From the NCBI GenBank assembly GCA_028826165.1, contig JAPDFW010000144.1, forward strand, positions 47,001 to 111,000: a stretch of 64,000 nt of DNA, in the 5' to 3' direction. This document shows positions 12,486-23,010 of the stretch, piece by piece (position 1 is the first letter of the stretch; every line of letters starts with the position of its first letter). The position numbers were made by a program, and so were the translations under genes. A model generated the notes under the pieces. It did not search any database. It was not told the origin of the DNA and saw only the letters and a program-made list of their open reading frames with translations. The DNA is from Anaeramoeba ignava. Taxonomy: Eukaryota; Metamonada; Anaeramoebidae.

Positions 12486-14252
12486 TCAAGAACTCAAATG
12501 TTGAATATAATAGATGCTACTATCATAGATATTTTGAGGACAATCACTTCCTTCTTGAGTTCTTAATTCCTGACTGCAATCAAACATATTAAACTGTTTA
12601 TCAAAACAAAAACCAATTTCATGAAGAATAATCTTATCACCCATACCACGACAATGTATAGTAGCAAGTTTTCCAGTAGCAGCACGAACAGCAATATCAA
12701 TAAGATGATAAGAATACGCGACAGAATCTGAAGGAACTATATTTGCATTAGCAAGAAAATCTCCGGCAGAAGTATAAGCTCGAAGAATAAGCGCATGTTG
12801 AAAGTAATTTTCCTCAGTCCCTAATTCAGATAATGCACATGTTCCGTGATTTACCCAATTTGTTGCCCAGAAATCTTCAGGATTCGCAAAATCCCAAAAA
12901 TCAGGCCATAATATTGATAATAATGTTTTGAATGTTGATATTTCAGTTTCGTTAAATGGATAACTTGGTGTGCAATTGACTGGTATGTTTGCATCTGTTC
13001 TTGGAACAAATGTGTGAATTGAAAATGTTTTATACCAATCAGGTACTGAACAGTTTGGTGCATTAACACAATCAGAAAGTGGCCACCTTTTTAATATTAA
13101 ATTTAAAATTAAATTAAATTAGATTAAATTAAATTAAATTGAATTAAATTAAATTGAATTAAATTATATTGAATTAAATTAAATTAAATTAAATTAAATT
13201 AAATTAAATTAAATTAAATTAAATTAAATTAAATTAAATTAAATTAAAATAAATTATTGAATTATTATAATAAATTAAATTGAATTAAATTGAAATAAAT
13301 TAAATTAAATTAAATTAAATTAATAAATTAAATTAAATTAAATTAAATTAAATTAAATTGAATTGAAATTATAATAAATTGAATTATTATAATAAATTGA
13401 ATTAAATTGAATTATTATAATAAATTAAATTGAATTGAAATAAATTAATACAATAAATTGAATTGAAATAAAATAAATTAAATTAAATTAATAAATTAAA
13501 TTAAATTGAACTAATAAAATAAATTAAATTGAATTGAACTAATAAAATAAATTAAATTAAATTGAATTATTGAATTAAATAAATTGAATTAAATTGAACT
13601 AATAAAATAAATTAAATTAAATTAAATTATTGAATTAAATTATTGAATTAAATTGAAATTAAATTAAAATAAATTAAATTAAATTAAATTAAATTGAATT
13701 AAATTGAATTAATAAATTAAATTAAATTAATAAATTAAATTAAATTAAATTAAATTAAATTAAAATAAATTAAAATAAATTAAAATAAATTAAAATTAAT
13801 AAATTAAATTGAATTAAATTAAATTAAATTAAATTAAATTAAATTAAAATAAATTAAATTAAATTAAATTAAATTAAAATAAATTGAATTGAATTAATAA
13901 ATTAAATTAAATTGAACTAAATTGAATTGAATTATTAAATTAAAATAAATTAAAATAAATTAAATTAAATTAAATTAAATTAAAATAAATTAAATTAGAT
14001 TAAATTGAATTAATAAATTAAATTGAATTAAATTAATAAAATAAATTAAATTAAATTGAATTAAATTGAATTATTGAATTAATAAATTAAAATTAAATTG
14101 AACTAATAAATTAAATTAAATTATCTCTGCATTTGGAAATAAAATTTATTATTGTTTTACATCATTTTAAAATGATAATAATCAAAAACATCTGCAGTTG
14201 ATCCAAAATTAAAAATTAAAAATAAAATAATTGAAAATAAAAGAATTTTCAT
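12486..14252 (-). CDS. Secreted RNase T2-family protein with altered active site
   Basis: Two exons on the minus strand, 14252-14161 and 13086-12486, joined in phase across a 1074-bp intron (GT at 14160, AG at 13087), give 230 residues. A hydrophobic signal peptide (MKILLFSIILFLIFNFG) leads into FDYYHFKMMWPLSDC, the usual RNase T2 N-terminal strand. CAS I appears as FSIHTFVP and CAS II as FWATNWVNHGTCAL. The Cys-rich end (HCRGMGDKIILHEIGFCFD) also fits the fold. Both catalytic histidines are kept, but the usual CAS II Glu and Lys (HEWxKHGTC) are Asn here, so activity is doubtful. The family normally cleaves single-stranded RNA in lysosomes or outside the cell. It is head-to-head with FEN1. 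Confidence 0.85.
13090..14118. repeat. AAATT microsatellite filling the RNase T2-like intron
   Basis: About 1.03 kb of AAATT/GAATT/AAATAAATT words with almost no other sequence. It occupies nearly the whole intron; unique sequence returns only near the donor side (14119-14160). Confidence 0.95.
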
Positions 14253-14630
14253 TTGAATTTGCTTTTTAAAATTGTTTGTCAAAATGGAAAAATGAAAAAA
14301 AATTTTTTTTTTTTAAATTAAAAAAATTTATTTCTTTCATTTGATTATTTGACAATTTCTTATTTAGATTTTTATTTCTTGCATTCCAATGGAACAAAAT
14401 TTTATAATAAAAATATTTTTTTTAATTAAAAAAATAAATAGAAAATTTTGCTCATAAAAAATGCTTTATTTTTGAACTTAAAAAATGAAAAAAAAAAAAT
14501 TAAATTAAAAAAAAATTTTAATTAAAAAAATTCGTTAAAAAAATAAATTAAAATTTTAATTTAAACAATCCACTTTTTTTTTTCAAATTTATTTCTATTT
14601 TTTTTTAATAAAAATAATAATAAAAATCAA
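14253..14630. promoter_or_regulatory. Shared intergenic region between divergent RNase T2-like and FEN1 genes
   Basis: This 378-bp spacer must hold both 5' regions. It is A/T homopolymer-rich. The only distinct word is TCCACTTTTTTTTT at about 14569, some 60 bp before the FEN1 ATG; a similar GTGGAA/TTCCAC word recurs elsewhere. No coding sequence is seen. Confidence 0.45.
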
Positions 14631-17309
14631 ATGGGAATAAAAGGTTTAACAAATCAAATTAAAGAAAAAGCACCAGAATCAGTTAGAGTTGAACAATTAA
14701 AGAATTATTTTGGAAGAATAATTGCAATAGATGCATCAACAGCAATTTATCAATTTTTAATAGCAGTAAGAACAGGAGAAGATGGAAATCAATTAAAAAA
14801 TCAAATGGGAGAAGTAACAAGTCATCTTCAAGGAATGTTTTATAGAACTATTAGATTAATTGTTAACGGAATCAAACCTGTTTATGTTTTTGATGGAAAA
14901 GCTCCTGAATTTAAATCAGAAGAACTTGCTAAAAGAAGAGAAAAAAGAGAAAAAGCTCAAGCTGATTTTGAAAAAGCAAAAGAAGCTGGTGATTCAATTT
15001 CATCTGCTAAATTTCAAAAAAGAACCGTTAGAGCTACAAAAGAACATGTTGAAGATTGCAAAAGACTTTTAAAATTAATGGGAATTCCATATATTGAAGG
15101 TATTTATTAAAATCAAAATGAAAATCAAAATCAAAATTAAAATCAAAATGAAAATCAAAATCAAAATCAAAATTAAAATCTAAATCAAAATTAAAATCTA
15201 AATCAAAATTAAAATCAAAATATAAATTAAAATCAAAATATAAATCAAAATCAAAATTAAAATCAAAATCAAAATCAAAATCTAAATCAAAATTAAAATC
15301 TAAATCAAAATTAAAATCAAAATATAAATTAAAATCAAAATATAAATCAAAATCAAAATTAAAATCAAAATATAAATCAAAATTAAAATTAAAATCAAAA
15401 TCAAAATCAAAATTAAAATTAAAATTAAAATCAAAATCAAAATCAAAATCAAAATTAAAATCAAAATCAAAATATAAATTAAAATCTAAATCAAAATCAA
15501 AATCTAAATCAAAATCTAAATCAAAATATAAATTAAAATCAAAATATAAATCAAAATTAAAATCAAAATTAAAATCAAAATCAAAATCAAAATCAAAATC
15601 AAAATCAAAATCAAAATCAAAATCAAAATCAAAATCAAAATCAAAATCAAAATCAAAATTAAAATCTAAATCAAAATCAAAATCAAAATTAAAATCAAAA
15701 TCAAAATCAAAATCAAAATCAAAATCAAATTTAAATCAAAATCAAAATCAAAATCAAAATCAAAATCAAAATCAAAATCAAAATCAAAATCAAAATCAAA
15801 ATCAAAATCAAAATCAAAATCAAAATCTAAATCAAAATCAAAATCAAAATCAAAATCAAAATCAAAATAAAAATTAAAATCTAAATCTAAATCAAAATCA
15901 AAATCAAAATTAAAATCAAAATCTAAATCAAAATCAAAATATAAATTAAAATCTAAATCTAAATCAAAATCAAAATATAAATTAAAATCAAAATTAAAAT
16001 CAAAATCAAAATCTAAATCAAAATTAAAATCAAAATATAAATCAAAATCTAAATTAAAATCAAAATCTAAATTAAAATCAAAATTAAAATTAAAATCAAA
16101 ATTAAAATTCAAATTCAAATTGAAATTCAAAATCAATATTAAAATTAAAATCAATATTAAAATCAAAATTATTTTTCTCTTGGAAATAAAAAGCACCATC
16201 TGAAGCAGAAGCACAATGTGCAGTATTATGCAAATCAAAAAAAGTATATGCAGTAGCATCAGAAGATATGGACACACTTACATTTGGATCACCACGAATG
16301 ATTAGAAACTTAACATCATCACAAGCAAAACAAAAGCAAATATTAGAATTTGATCTTGAGAAAGTATTGAAATCATTCAAATTAACAATGGATCAATTTA
16401 TTGATTTTTCAATTCTTTGTGGATGCGATTATACTGATACAATCGCAGGAGTTGGGAAATAAAAGAGCATTAGAATTAATCCAAAAACACAAAAATATTG
16501 AGAAAATTTTGAAGGCAATTGCTTCTCATAAAGCTTATAGAGTTTCTGAAAATTTCCGTTATGAAGAAGCTAGAAATTTATTTAAAAATCCACAAGTTAT
16601 TGATCCAAATGAAATCACTTTTAAATGGAGTGATCCTGATCCTCAAGGTTTGATTGAATATTTATGTAAAGAAAAAGGTTTTCAACAAGAAAGAATAGAA
16701 AAGGGAATTGAAAAATTACAAAAAGCTAGAAAGGAACCTGTTCAATCTCGTTTAGATTCTTTTTTTTCAATGAGAAATCAACAAAAACCACAAAATAATC
16801 AAAAACAAAATAATCAAAAACCAAAAATAATCAAAGAGAAAAAGAACAAAAAGAAAAAGAACAAAAAGAAAAAGAACAAAAAGAAAAAGAACAAAAAAAA
16901 GAACAAAGAGAAAAAGAAGAACAAGAAAAAGAACAAAAACAAAAAGAAAAAGAACAAAAACAAAAAGAAAAAGAACAAAAACAAAAAGAACAAAAAAAAG
17001 AACAAAAAGAAAAAGAACAAAGAGAAAAAGAACAAAGAGAAAAAGAACAAAAAGTGGATCAAAAAGTGGATCAAAAAGAACAAAAAGAAAAAGAAAAAGA
17101 AAATAAAAAAGAAAAACGAAAAAATCATTCAAAGAAAAGAAAGAAAAAAAAAGATTTGAAAAAAGTAACAAATTCCCTTTTTTCTTTTTTTTTTAAATTT
17201 ATTGTTAATTTTTTAAATTTTTTTTAATTTTTTTTAATTTTAGGATTCAGTCAAAAAGGAAAAACAACAAAAACAAAAAAGAAAAACCCGATCTTCAAAA
17301 AGAAAATAA
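14631..17309 (+). CDS. FEN1: Flap endonuclease 1 (two apparent frameshifts)
   Basis: Structure-specific nuclease of Okazaki-fragment maturation and long-patch repair. Exon 1 is 14631-15099, intron 1 15100-16193, exon 2 16194-17164, intron 2 17165-17243, exon 3 17244-17309. The start [15 protein letters not shown] is canonical. Metal ligands are visible in [25 protein letters not shown] (spanning the splice), [13 protein letters not shown] and GCDYTD. A PCNA-binding motif, QSRLDSFF, follows, then a long Lys/Glu/Gln tail ending KTRSSKRK. The frame breaks at the GGG at 16454-16456, where one G too many separates IAGVG from [12 protein letters not shown], and again near 16820, where the lost A switches EKEQ repeats to KKKN. 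Both look like homopolymer errors because conservation continues across them. The tail is longer than in animal FEN1. Confidence 0.92.
15110..16140 (+). repeat. AAAATC/AAAATT microsatellite in FEN1 intron 1
   Basis: About 1 kb of 6-bp words (AAAATC, with AAAATT, AAATCT and AAATAT variants) fills the intron. It is open in some frames (Asn/Phe/Asp-type runs on the minus strand), but these are only repeat translations. Confidence 0.95.
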
Positions 17310-17630
17310 TTGATTTACATTTTTTCTTATTTGATTGATCTTGAAATTTTTTTTCCTTTTCTTCAATTTCTTTTCAAATCAAAATTAAAAAAAAAACAAA
17401 TCAAAATAAAAATTTAATCAAAAAAACAATTTTTTTTTTCAAAATCTAAAATTAAAAAAAAAAAGGAGAATGAGAAAAAGAAAAGAAAAAAAGAAAAGAA
17501 AAGAAAAGAAAAGAAAAAAGAATTTTCAATTAAAAAATTTTTTTTATTCAAATAATTTTTTTTCATTTTTTTTTTAATAAAATTAGAATAAGAAAAAAAA
17601 AATTTATATATTAAAATAATTATAATTAAA
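17310..17630. other. Intergenic, no feature seen
   Basis: This 321-bp A/T-homopolymer spacer separates the FEN1 stop from the AMN1-like start. It contains AAAAG-type purine runs at 17455-17520 and a T-rich stretch before the ATG. No gene or distinct motif is visible. Confidence 0.6.
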
Positions 17631-20600
17631 ATGGAACCACTTTCACTTCTTGATATTTGTTGTAGAGAAATATCACGACACAAAGAACTTTATCGAGAAA
17701 TTCGAAAACTACCATATGATTTGCGAGAATATATACTAGAATGGATTCGTTCAAGACATATGTTAACAGATAATAATGTATCCGATTTTGTTCATCCTCA
17801 AATTGAAAGATTAAAATTGGCTAATAATTTTATGATTTCTGATCTTGGAATTGAACAAATTGCTCTTTTTGTTAATCTTTCTTTAAAATACCTTGATTTA
17901 TCTGGTTGTAATTTAACAGATAAATCCATATTTATGTTATCTGATTTGATTAGTTGTTTAAGTTCTATTAATATATCCTTTTTTATAAATTTAACTGAAA
18001 TTCAAAAATAAATATTCAAAATATTCAAAATATTCAATATATTCAAATATAAATATTCAAAATATTCAAAATATTCAAATATAAATATTCAAAATAAATA
18101 TTCAAAATATTCAAAAATAAATATTCAAAATATTCAATATAAATATTCAATATAAATATTCAATAATAAATATTCAAAATATTCAAAATATTCAAAAATA
18201 AATATTCAAAAATAAATATTCAATATAAATATTCAAAATAAATATTCAAAAATAAATATTCAAAAATAAATATTCAAAAATAAATATTAAAAATAAATAT
18301 TCAATATATTCAATATAAATATTCAATATAAATATTCAAAATATTCAAATATTCAAAAATAAATATTCAAAATATTCAAAATAAATATTCAAAAATAAAT
18401 ATTCAAAAATAAATATTCAAAAATAAATATTCAAAATATTCAAAATATTCAAAATATAAATATTCAAAATATTCAAATATTCAATATTCAAAATAAATAT
18501 TCAAAATATTCAAAATATTCAAAATAAATATTCAAAAATAAATATTCAAAATATTCAAAAATAAATATTCAAAATATTCAATATAAATATTCAAAATATT
18601 CAATATAAATATTCAAAATAAATATTCAAAATAAATATTCAAAAATAAATATTCAAAATAAATATTCAATATAAATATTCAAAATAAATATTCAAAATAT
18701 TTCAATATAAATATTCAAAATAAATATTCAATATAAATATTTAAAAATAAATATTCAAAATATTCAATATAAATATTCAAAAATAAATATTCAAAATATT
18801 CAAAATAAATATTCAAAAATAAATATTCAATAATAAATATCCAAAATTTCCTTGATATTCCTTTTCATTTATTACTTATCCAGAATTGAAAATATCACAG
18901 ATAAAGGAATTGAACAATTAACAAAAAAATCAAAAGATTTAACTGAATTAATCCTTTCAGGTTGTTTAAAAATTACAGATCAAGTAAAATATTAAAAATA
19001 TTAAAAATATCAAAAATATTAAAATTATTAAAATTATTAAAATTATTAAAAATATTAAAAATATTAAAAATATTAAAAATATTAAAAATATCAAAAATAT
19101 TAAAAATATTAAAAATATTAAAAATATTAAAAATATTAAAAATATTAAAAATATCAAAAATATTAAAATTATTAAAAATATTAAAATTATTAAAAATTAA
19201 AAAGATAAAAAAATATGAAAAATATTAAAAAAATCAAAATATTAAAAATATTAAAAATATTAAAAATATCAAAAATATTAAAATATTAAAAATATTAAAA
19301 ATATTAAAAATATTAAAAATATTAAAAATATTAAAAATATTAAAAATATTAAAAATATTAAAAATATTAAAAATATTAAAAATATTAAAAATATTAAAAA
19401 TATCAAAAATATCAAAAATATCAAAAATATTAAAAATATCAAAAATATTAAAAATATTAAAAATATTAAAAATATTAAAAATATCAAAATTAGTCTGTAG
19501 TTTATATTACAAATAATTGCTATAATTTATGCTCTCTTGATTTGGCTTATTGCTCTGCAATAACAGATAAAAGTATTGGCTTAATATCTCAAAATTGTAA
19601 AAATTTAAAATCTTTGTTTATTTCTGGTTGTACTGAAATTTCTAAACAAGGTTTTATAGAACTTTCCAAAAATCTTCCAAACCTTATGTAAATAAAATTG
19701 GAAAATTATTAATTGCAAAAAAATTATTCATAAAAAATTTGTGTTTGTGAAAAAAAACAAAGAATTCTTTCACTTGGAAAATGTCAAAAAATTGATGATA
19801 ATATTGTTGAATTAATGATGGAAAATTTTTCACAAATAAGAGAATTGGATTTTAATAATTGCACTTTAATAACTGATAAAGCAGTTAATGCGATATCAAC
19901 AAAATGCACTTTATTAGAAACATTATCACTTTCTGGATGCACAAGAATTACAGATAAAGGAATTACTGATTTGAGTGTTTCTTGCAAAAAAATTAAAATT
20001 CTTCTTCTTCAAAATTGCGAATTAATTTCAGATTTTTCAATAATTGAAATTTCAAAAAATTGCAAACTTTCAAGATTAGATGTTTCATATTGTATTAATT
20101 TAACAGATTTCTCAATAAATGCCATTTCGGAAAATTGCTCAAATTCATTAAAATCACTGAATATCACTGGATGTGATAAAATTACAGTTCCAGTTATTGA
20201 AGAAAAGATAACAAAATTATCACGATTGAAAGTATTGAATTTACCACAAAATTCGCAAATTGGTGACAAAACTATCGAAAAAATTGCATATTTATTGAGA
20301 AAACTTGTTCGTTTACAATTAAGAGGATTAGAAATTACACAAAATTCAATCACTTCAATTGTTAAATATTGTCCCAATTTACGAGTAAATTTGAATAATA
20401 TTTAAATTATTTAAAACATTGAAAATATTCAAATTAAAATAATTACAAAAAAAAAAAAGATATTAATTTTATCGTGGTGCTCAAGAATTAATGAAGGAGA
20501 TATATTGTTCTGGGAAAATGTTCCATATCTTCATCAACTCAAAACACTTGATCTTTCATGGTCAGAATTTTCAGAGGAATTCATTCATCAAATTTCATCT

Positions 20601-20942
20601 AGAGCGCCTTGGCTATTAACTTTGAAATTATATGGATGTCGGCAAATTGATGATAGAGCAATTTCAATTATTGTGAAAAATTGTTCTTTCTTAACAACAA
20701 TTCAATTATATGGATGCAAATTACTAACAGATCAATCCATTTTATTTATCGCTGAAAATTGTCCAAATTTAGAATTTCTTGATTTTAATCAATGCTTCAG
20801 AATTACTGATAAATCCATTCTTAAACTTATTGAATGCTCTCATAATCTTCAAGTTCTTCATTGTAGAAGTTGTCCTTTGATTTCAAATGATGCTTTAAAT
20901 GAATTGAAAATGAAAATTCCTTTTTGCGAAATTAATGTTTAG
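17631..20942 (+). CDS. AMN1-like leucine-rich-repeat protein
   Basis: Exons 17631-17972, 18876-18983, 19494-19687, 19763-20384 and 20460-20942 give 582 residues with phases 0, 0, 2, 0. The N-terminus (LSLLDICCREISRHKEL, LPYDLREYI, LTDNNVSDFVHPQIERL) matches the start of AMN1 proteins, where a similar helix pair precedes the repeats. The rest is Cys-type LRRs with the LxLSGCxxITDxGI pattern, as in FBXL/AMN1 proteins. The protein is about twice the length of animal AMN1. The role is uncertain: in yeast Amn1 antagonises mitotic exit, and FBXL relatives are SCF adaptors, but no clear F-box is seen. Introns 1 and 2 are repeat-filled; introns 3 (19688-19762) and 4 (20385-20459) are 75 bp each. Every junction continues the LRR register, which supports the model. 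Confidence 0.85.
17973..18875 (+). other. Putative U12-type AT-AC intron
   Basis: The donor is ATATCCTTTTTT, the minor-spliceosome 5' consensus. TTCCTTGAT at 18848-18856 fits the U12 branch-site consensus TTCCTTRAY. The intron ends ATTAC at 18875, 20 nt after the presumed branch A. Joining at phase 0 gives LSSINLSRIENITDKGI, an exact LRR register. No GT donor downstream of 17963 would do this. The interior is about 850 bp of ATTCAAAATAAAT-type repeat. Confidence 0.8.
18984..19493 (+). repeat. AAAATATTA microsatellite, intron 2 of the AMN1-like gene
   Basis: The 510-bp GT-AG intron is made of AAAATATTA/AAAATATCA/AAAATTATTA words. The acceptor TTAG at 19493 resumes coding at SVVYITNNC. Confidence 0.9.
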
Positions 20943-21006
20943 TTGATTTTGTTAATTTTTGATTTTGTAAAAACAAAATTTAATTAATAAATTTAAAATC
21001 TAAAAA

Positions 21007-21027
21007 TCATTTTTTTACTTTTTAAAA
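21007..21027 (+). promoter_or_regulatory. Conserved leader of RCC1-BTB gene 1
   Basis: CATTTTTTTACTTTTTAAAA directly precedes ATGAATGA. Almost the same block lies before RCC1-BTB genes 2, 3 and 4. It is probably a core promoter or initiator with a very short 5' UTR, kept by duplication. Confidence 0.45.
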
Positions 21028-22836
21028 ATGAATGAAATTATATTTTTTGGTGAAAATGAATTTTTAAAACTTATCAAAAATAAACCAAATAAAATAACAA
21101 AACCAATTCAATTTAAATTTGAAAATGAAAATGAAAATGAAAATGAAAATGAAAAACAAATTAAACAAATTTCATCAGGTTATTTTTCAACAATTTTCCT
21201 TTTTAAAAATGGAAAAGCAATAGAATATTTAACTGAAAATGATTTAAATCAAAATCCTGAAAAAATCCAAATTGAAGAAAATATTCAAAAAGTAACTGTT
21301 GGTTGGCAAAATGAAGCTATTTTAACAAAAGAAGGAAATGTATTTGCAAAAGGAAGTTATATCGACCCAAAAAATCCAAATGAATTTATCAATATTTCAT
21401 CATTAATTGAAGATAAAAATGATAGAATAATTGAAGATATTGTTTGTGGTTGGTGTTCAATTTACTTATTAACTTCAAATCAAAATGCTTATGGAATTGG
21501 TTCAAATGAATCTAGTCAAATTGGTATTAAAATACCGAAATATGTTAAAAAACCAATTTTAATGATGAAAAATGTTTCTAAAATATTTTCAGGAAATGCT
21601 TCAATTTTTGTTTTTCTTTTAAATTCAAATCAACAATTATTTGGTTGTGGCCAATTTGATTTAGGAAAAGATGAAATAAAATTCAATAAATTAACCAAAA
21701 TACAAAATATTCCAAAAGGCAAAATAATTGATATTCAGTCTGGATATTTCCATTCAATAATGTTGATTGAAGATGAAAATCAAAAAAGAAAACTTTATTC
21801 ATGTGGAGATTATGAATATAATGGACTTGATAAAAAATTTGGACAAAGTACAAAAGAATTTACTGAAATTAAATCATCTTTATTTGAAAATGATGATAAT
21901 ATTCTTGAAATTTCTGTTGGGCACAACCATACTTTGATTTTAACTTCCAAAGGGAAAATAATTTCATTTGGAAATAATGATTTTGGTCAATTAGGAACTG
22001 GAGATACAGAATATCAATCAATTCCAATTCAAATTGAACTTCCTAAATTAAGATTTAATGAAGATATTTCCAATTATCATATTTCTTGTGGTGCTTACAA
22101 ATCATTTCTTTATTATTCTCCTCTTTCTTTTTCCAATCTTGAAGAAGATTTGATAAAACTATTTGAAAGAAAAGAATTTTGTAATATTTCATTTAAAACC
22201 AAAAATGGAGAAGTAATTGAAGCTCATAAATTAATATTAAAATATAGATTAAATCAAAATGAAAATCAAATTGAAAAACTTCAAGAAATTATTTCAAAAA
22301 AATCAATTAAAGAATCAAATCAAATATTTGAAATGATTTATTCAAACAGAATAATAAATCCAATATTATATTCTGAAATTAAAGAAATTATAAATTCAAA
22401 TGAAAAAATAGAAGAAACAATTAAAAGAATTTATTTAAATGAAAATGAAAATGATTTTATAATTGAAAGAAAAGAAAAACAATATAAATTTCCAAAATTA
22501 ATATTAATAATGAGAAGTGAATTATATCGAGGAATGTTTTTATCTGTAACTGAAGATAAATCTAATAAAGTTACAGATTATAGTGAATTAAGTAATAAAT
22601 CATTTCAAATATTTGAATATTGGATTTATTCAAATCAAATTAAAGAAGGAATTCAAATTACACAAGAAATAATTGATGAAATTCAAACAGGAATTGATTA
22701 TTTTCAATTAAATCAAACAAATCCAAATTTATTTGATTTATTAATTAACAAATTTAATAATCAAAATCAAAATCAAATTAATAATCAAAATCAAAATGAA
22801 AACAAAAAAGAAAAAGAAAATTGTTTAATTTTTTAA
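21028..22836 (+). CDS. RCC1-BTB protein 1, with C-terminal CaaX box
   Basis: Single-exon, 602-residue protein. RCC1-type propeller blades run over about residues 45-365 (SGYFSTIFLF, AYGIGSN, SGYFHSIMLI, VGHNHTLILT, SFGNNDFGQLGTGD). A BTB/POZ-like region follows from about 372, starting LIKLFERKEFCNISFKT and, after a charged insert, continuing KFPKLILIMRSELYRGMF to about 545. BTB proteins of this layout often serve as Cullin-3 adaptors or scaffolds; no substrate can be inferred. Unlike its four relatives downstream, it ends KKEKENCLIF, a CaaX-type prenylation signal, suggesting membrane attachment. A short (EN)n run follows the start. It is separated from the main array by the large membrane-protein and TPT1-like genes. 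Confidence 0.88.
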   Translation: MNEIIFFGENEFLKLIKNKPNKITKPIQFKFENENENENENEKQIKQISSGYFSTIFLFKNGKAIEYLTENDLNQNPEKIQIEENIQKVTVGWQNEAILTKEGNVFAKGSYIDPKNPNEFINISSLIEDKNDRIIEDIVCGWCSIYLLTSNQNAYGIGSNESSQIGIKIPKYVKKPILMMKNVSKIFSGNASIFVFLLNSNQQLFGCGQFDLGKDEIKFNKLTKIQNIPKGKIIDIQSGYFHSIMLIEDENQKRKLYSCGDYEYNGLDKKFGQSTKEFTEIKSSLFENDDNILEISVGHNHTLILTSKGKIISFGNNDFGQLGTGDTEYQSIPIQIELPKLRFNEDISNYHISCGAYKSFLYYSPLSFSNLEEDLIKLFERKEFCNISFKTKNGEVIEAHKLILKYRLNQNENQIEKLQEIISKKSIKESNQIFEMIYSNRIINPILYSEIKEIINSNEKIEETIKRIYLNENENDFIIERKEKQYKFPKLILIMRSELYRGMFLSVTEDKSNKVTDYSELSNKSFQIFEYWIYSNQIKEGIQITQEIIDEIQTGIDYFQLNQTNPNLFDLLINKFNNQNQNQINNQNQNENKKEKENCLIF

Positions 22837-22916
22837 ACAAGAAATGAAAATTAAAATTAATAATCAAAATCAAAATGAAAAAGAAAAAGAAAAAGAAAAT
22901 TGTTTAATTTTTTAAA
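22745..22916 (+). repeat. Tandem duplication of the 3' end of RCC1-BTB gene 1
   Basis: The last codons and stop (AATTGTTTAATTTTTTAAAC, ending at about 22840) recur at about 22898-22917, preceded by the same AATAATCAAAATCAAAATG and AAAGAAAAAG words. The second copy lies just past the stop and is untranslated in this model. Confidence 0.75.
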
Positions 22917-23010
22917 CAAATGAAAAATCCAAAAAAATTAAAAAAAAAATTTTTTTTCTTTTTTCATTTTGATTTATTTTTTTTTAACCATCTTTTCAAA
23001 CACATAAATT

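Noticed and set aside
15666..16277. Long minus-strand frame of Asn/Phe/Asp/Leu runs
   Set aside because: It is the translation of the AAAATC microsatellite in FEN1 intron 1; the plus strand here is an intron with matched splice phases.
17973..18009. Reading the AMN1-like first exon through to the stop at 18009
   Set aside because: The tail SFFINLTEIQK breaks the LRR pattern, whereas splicing at ATATCC restores it exactly.
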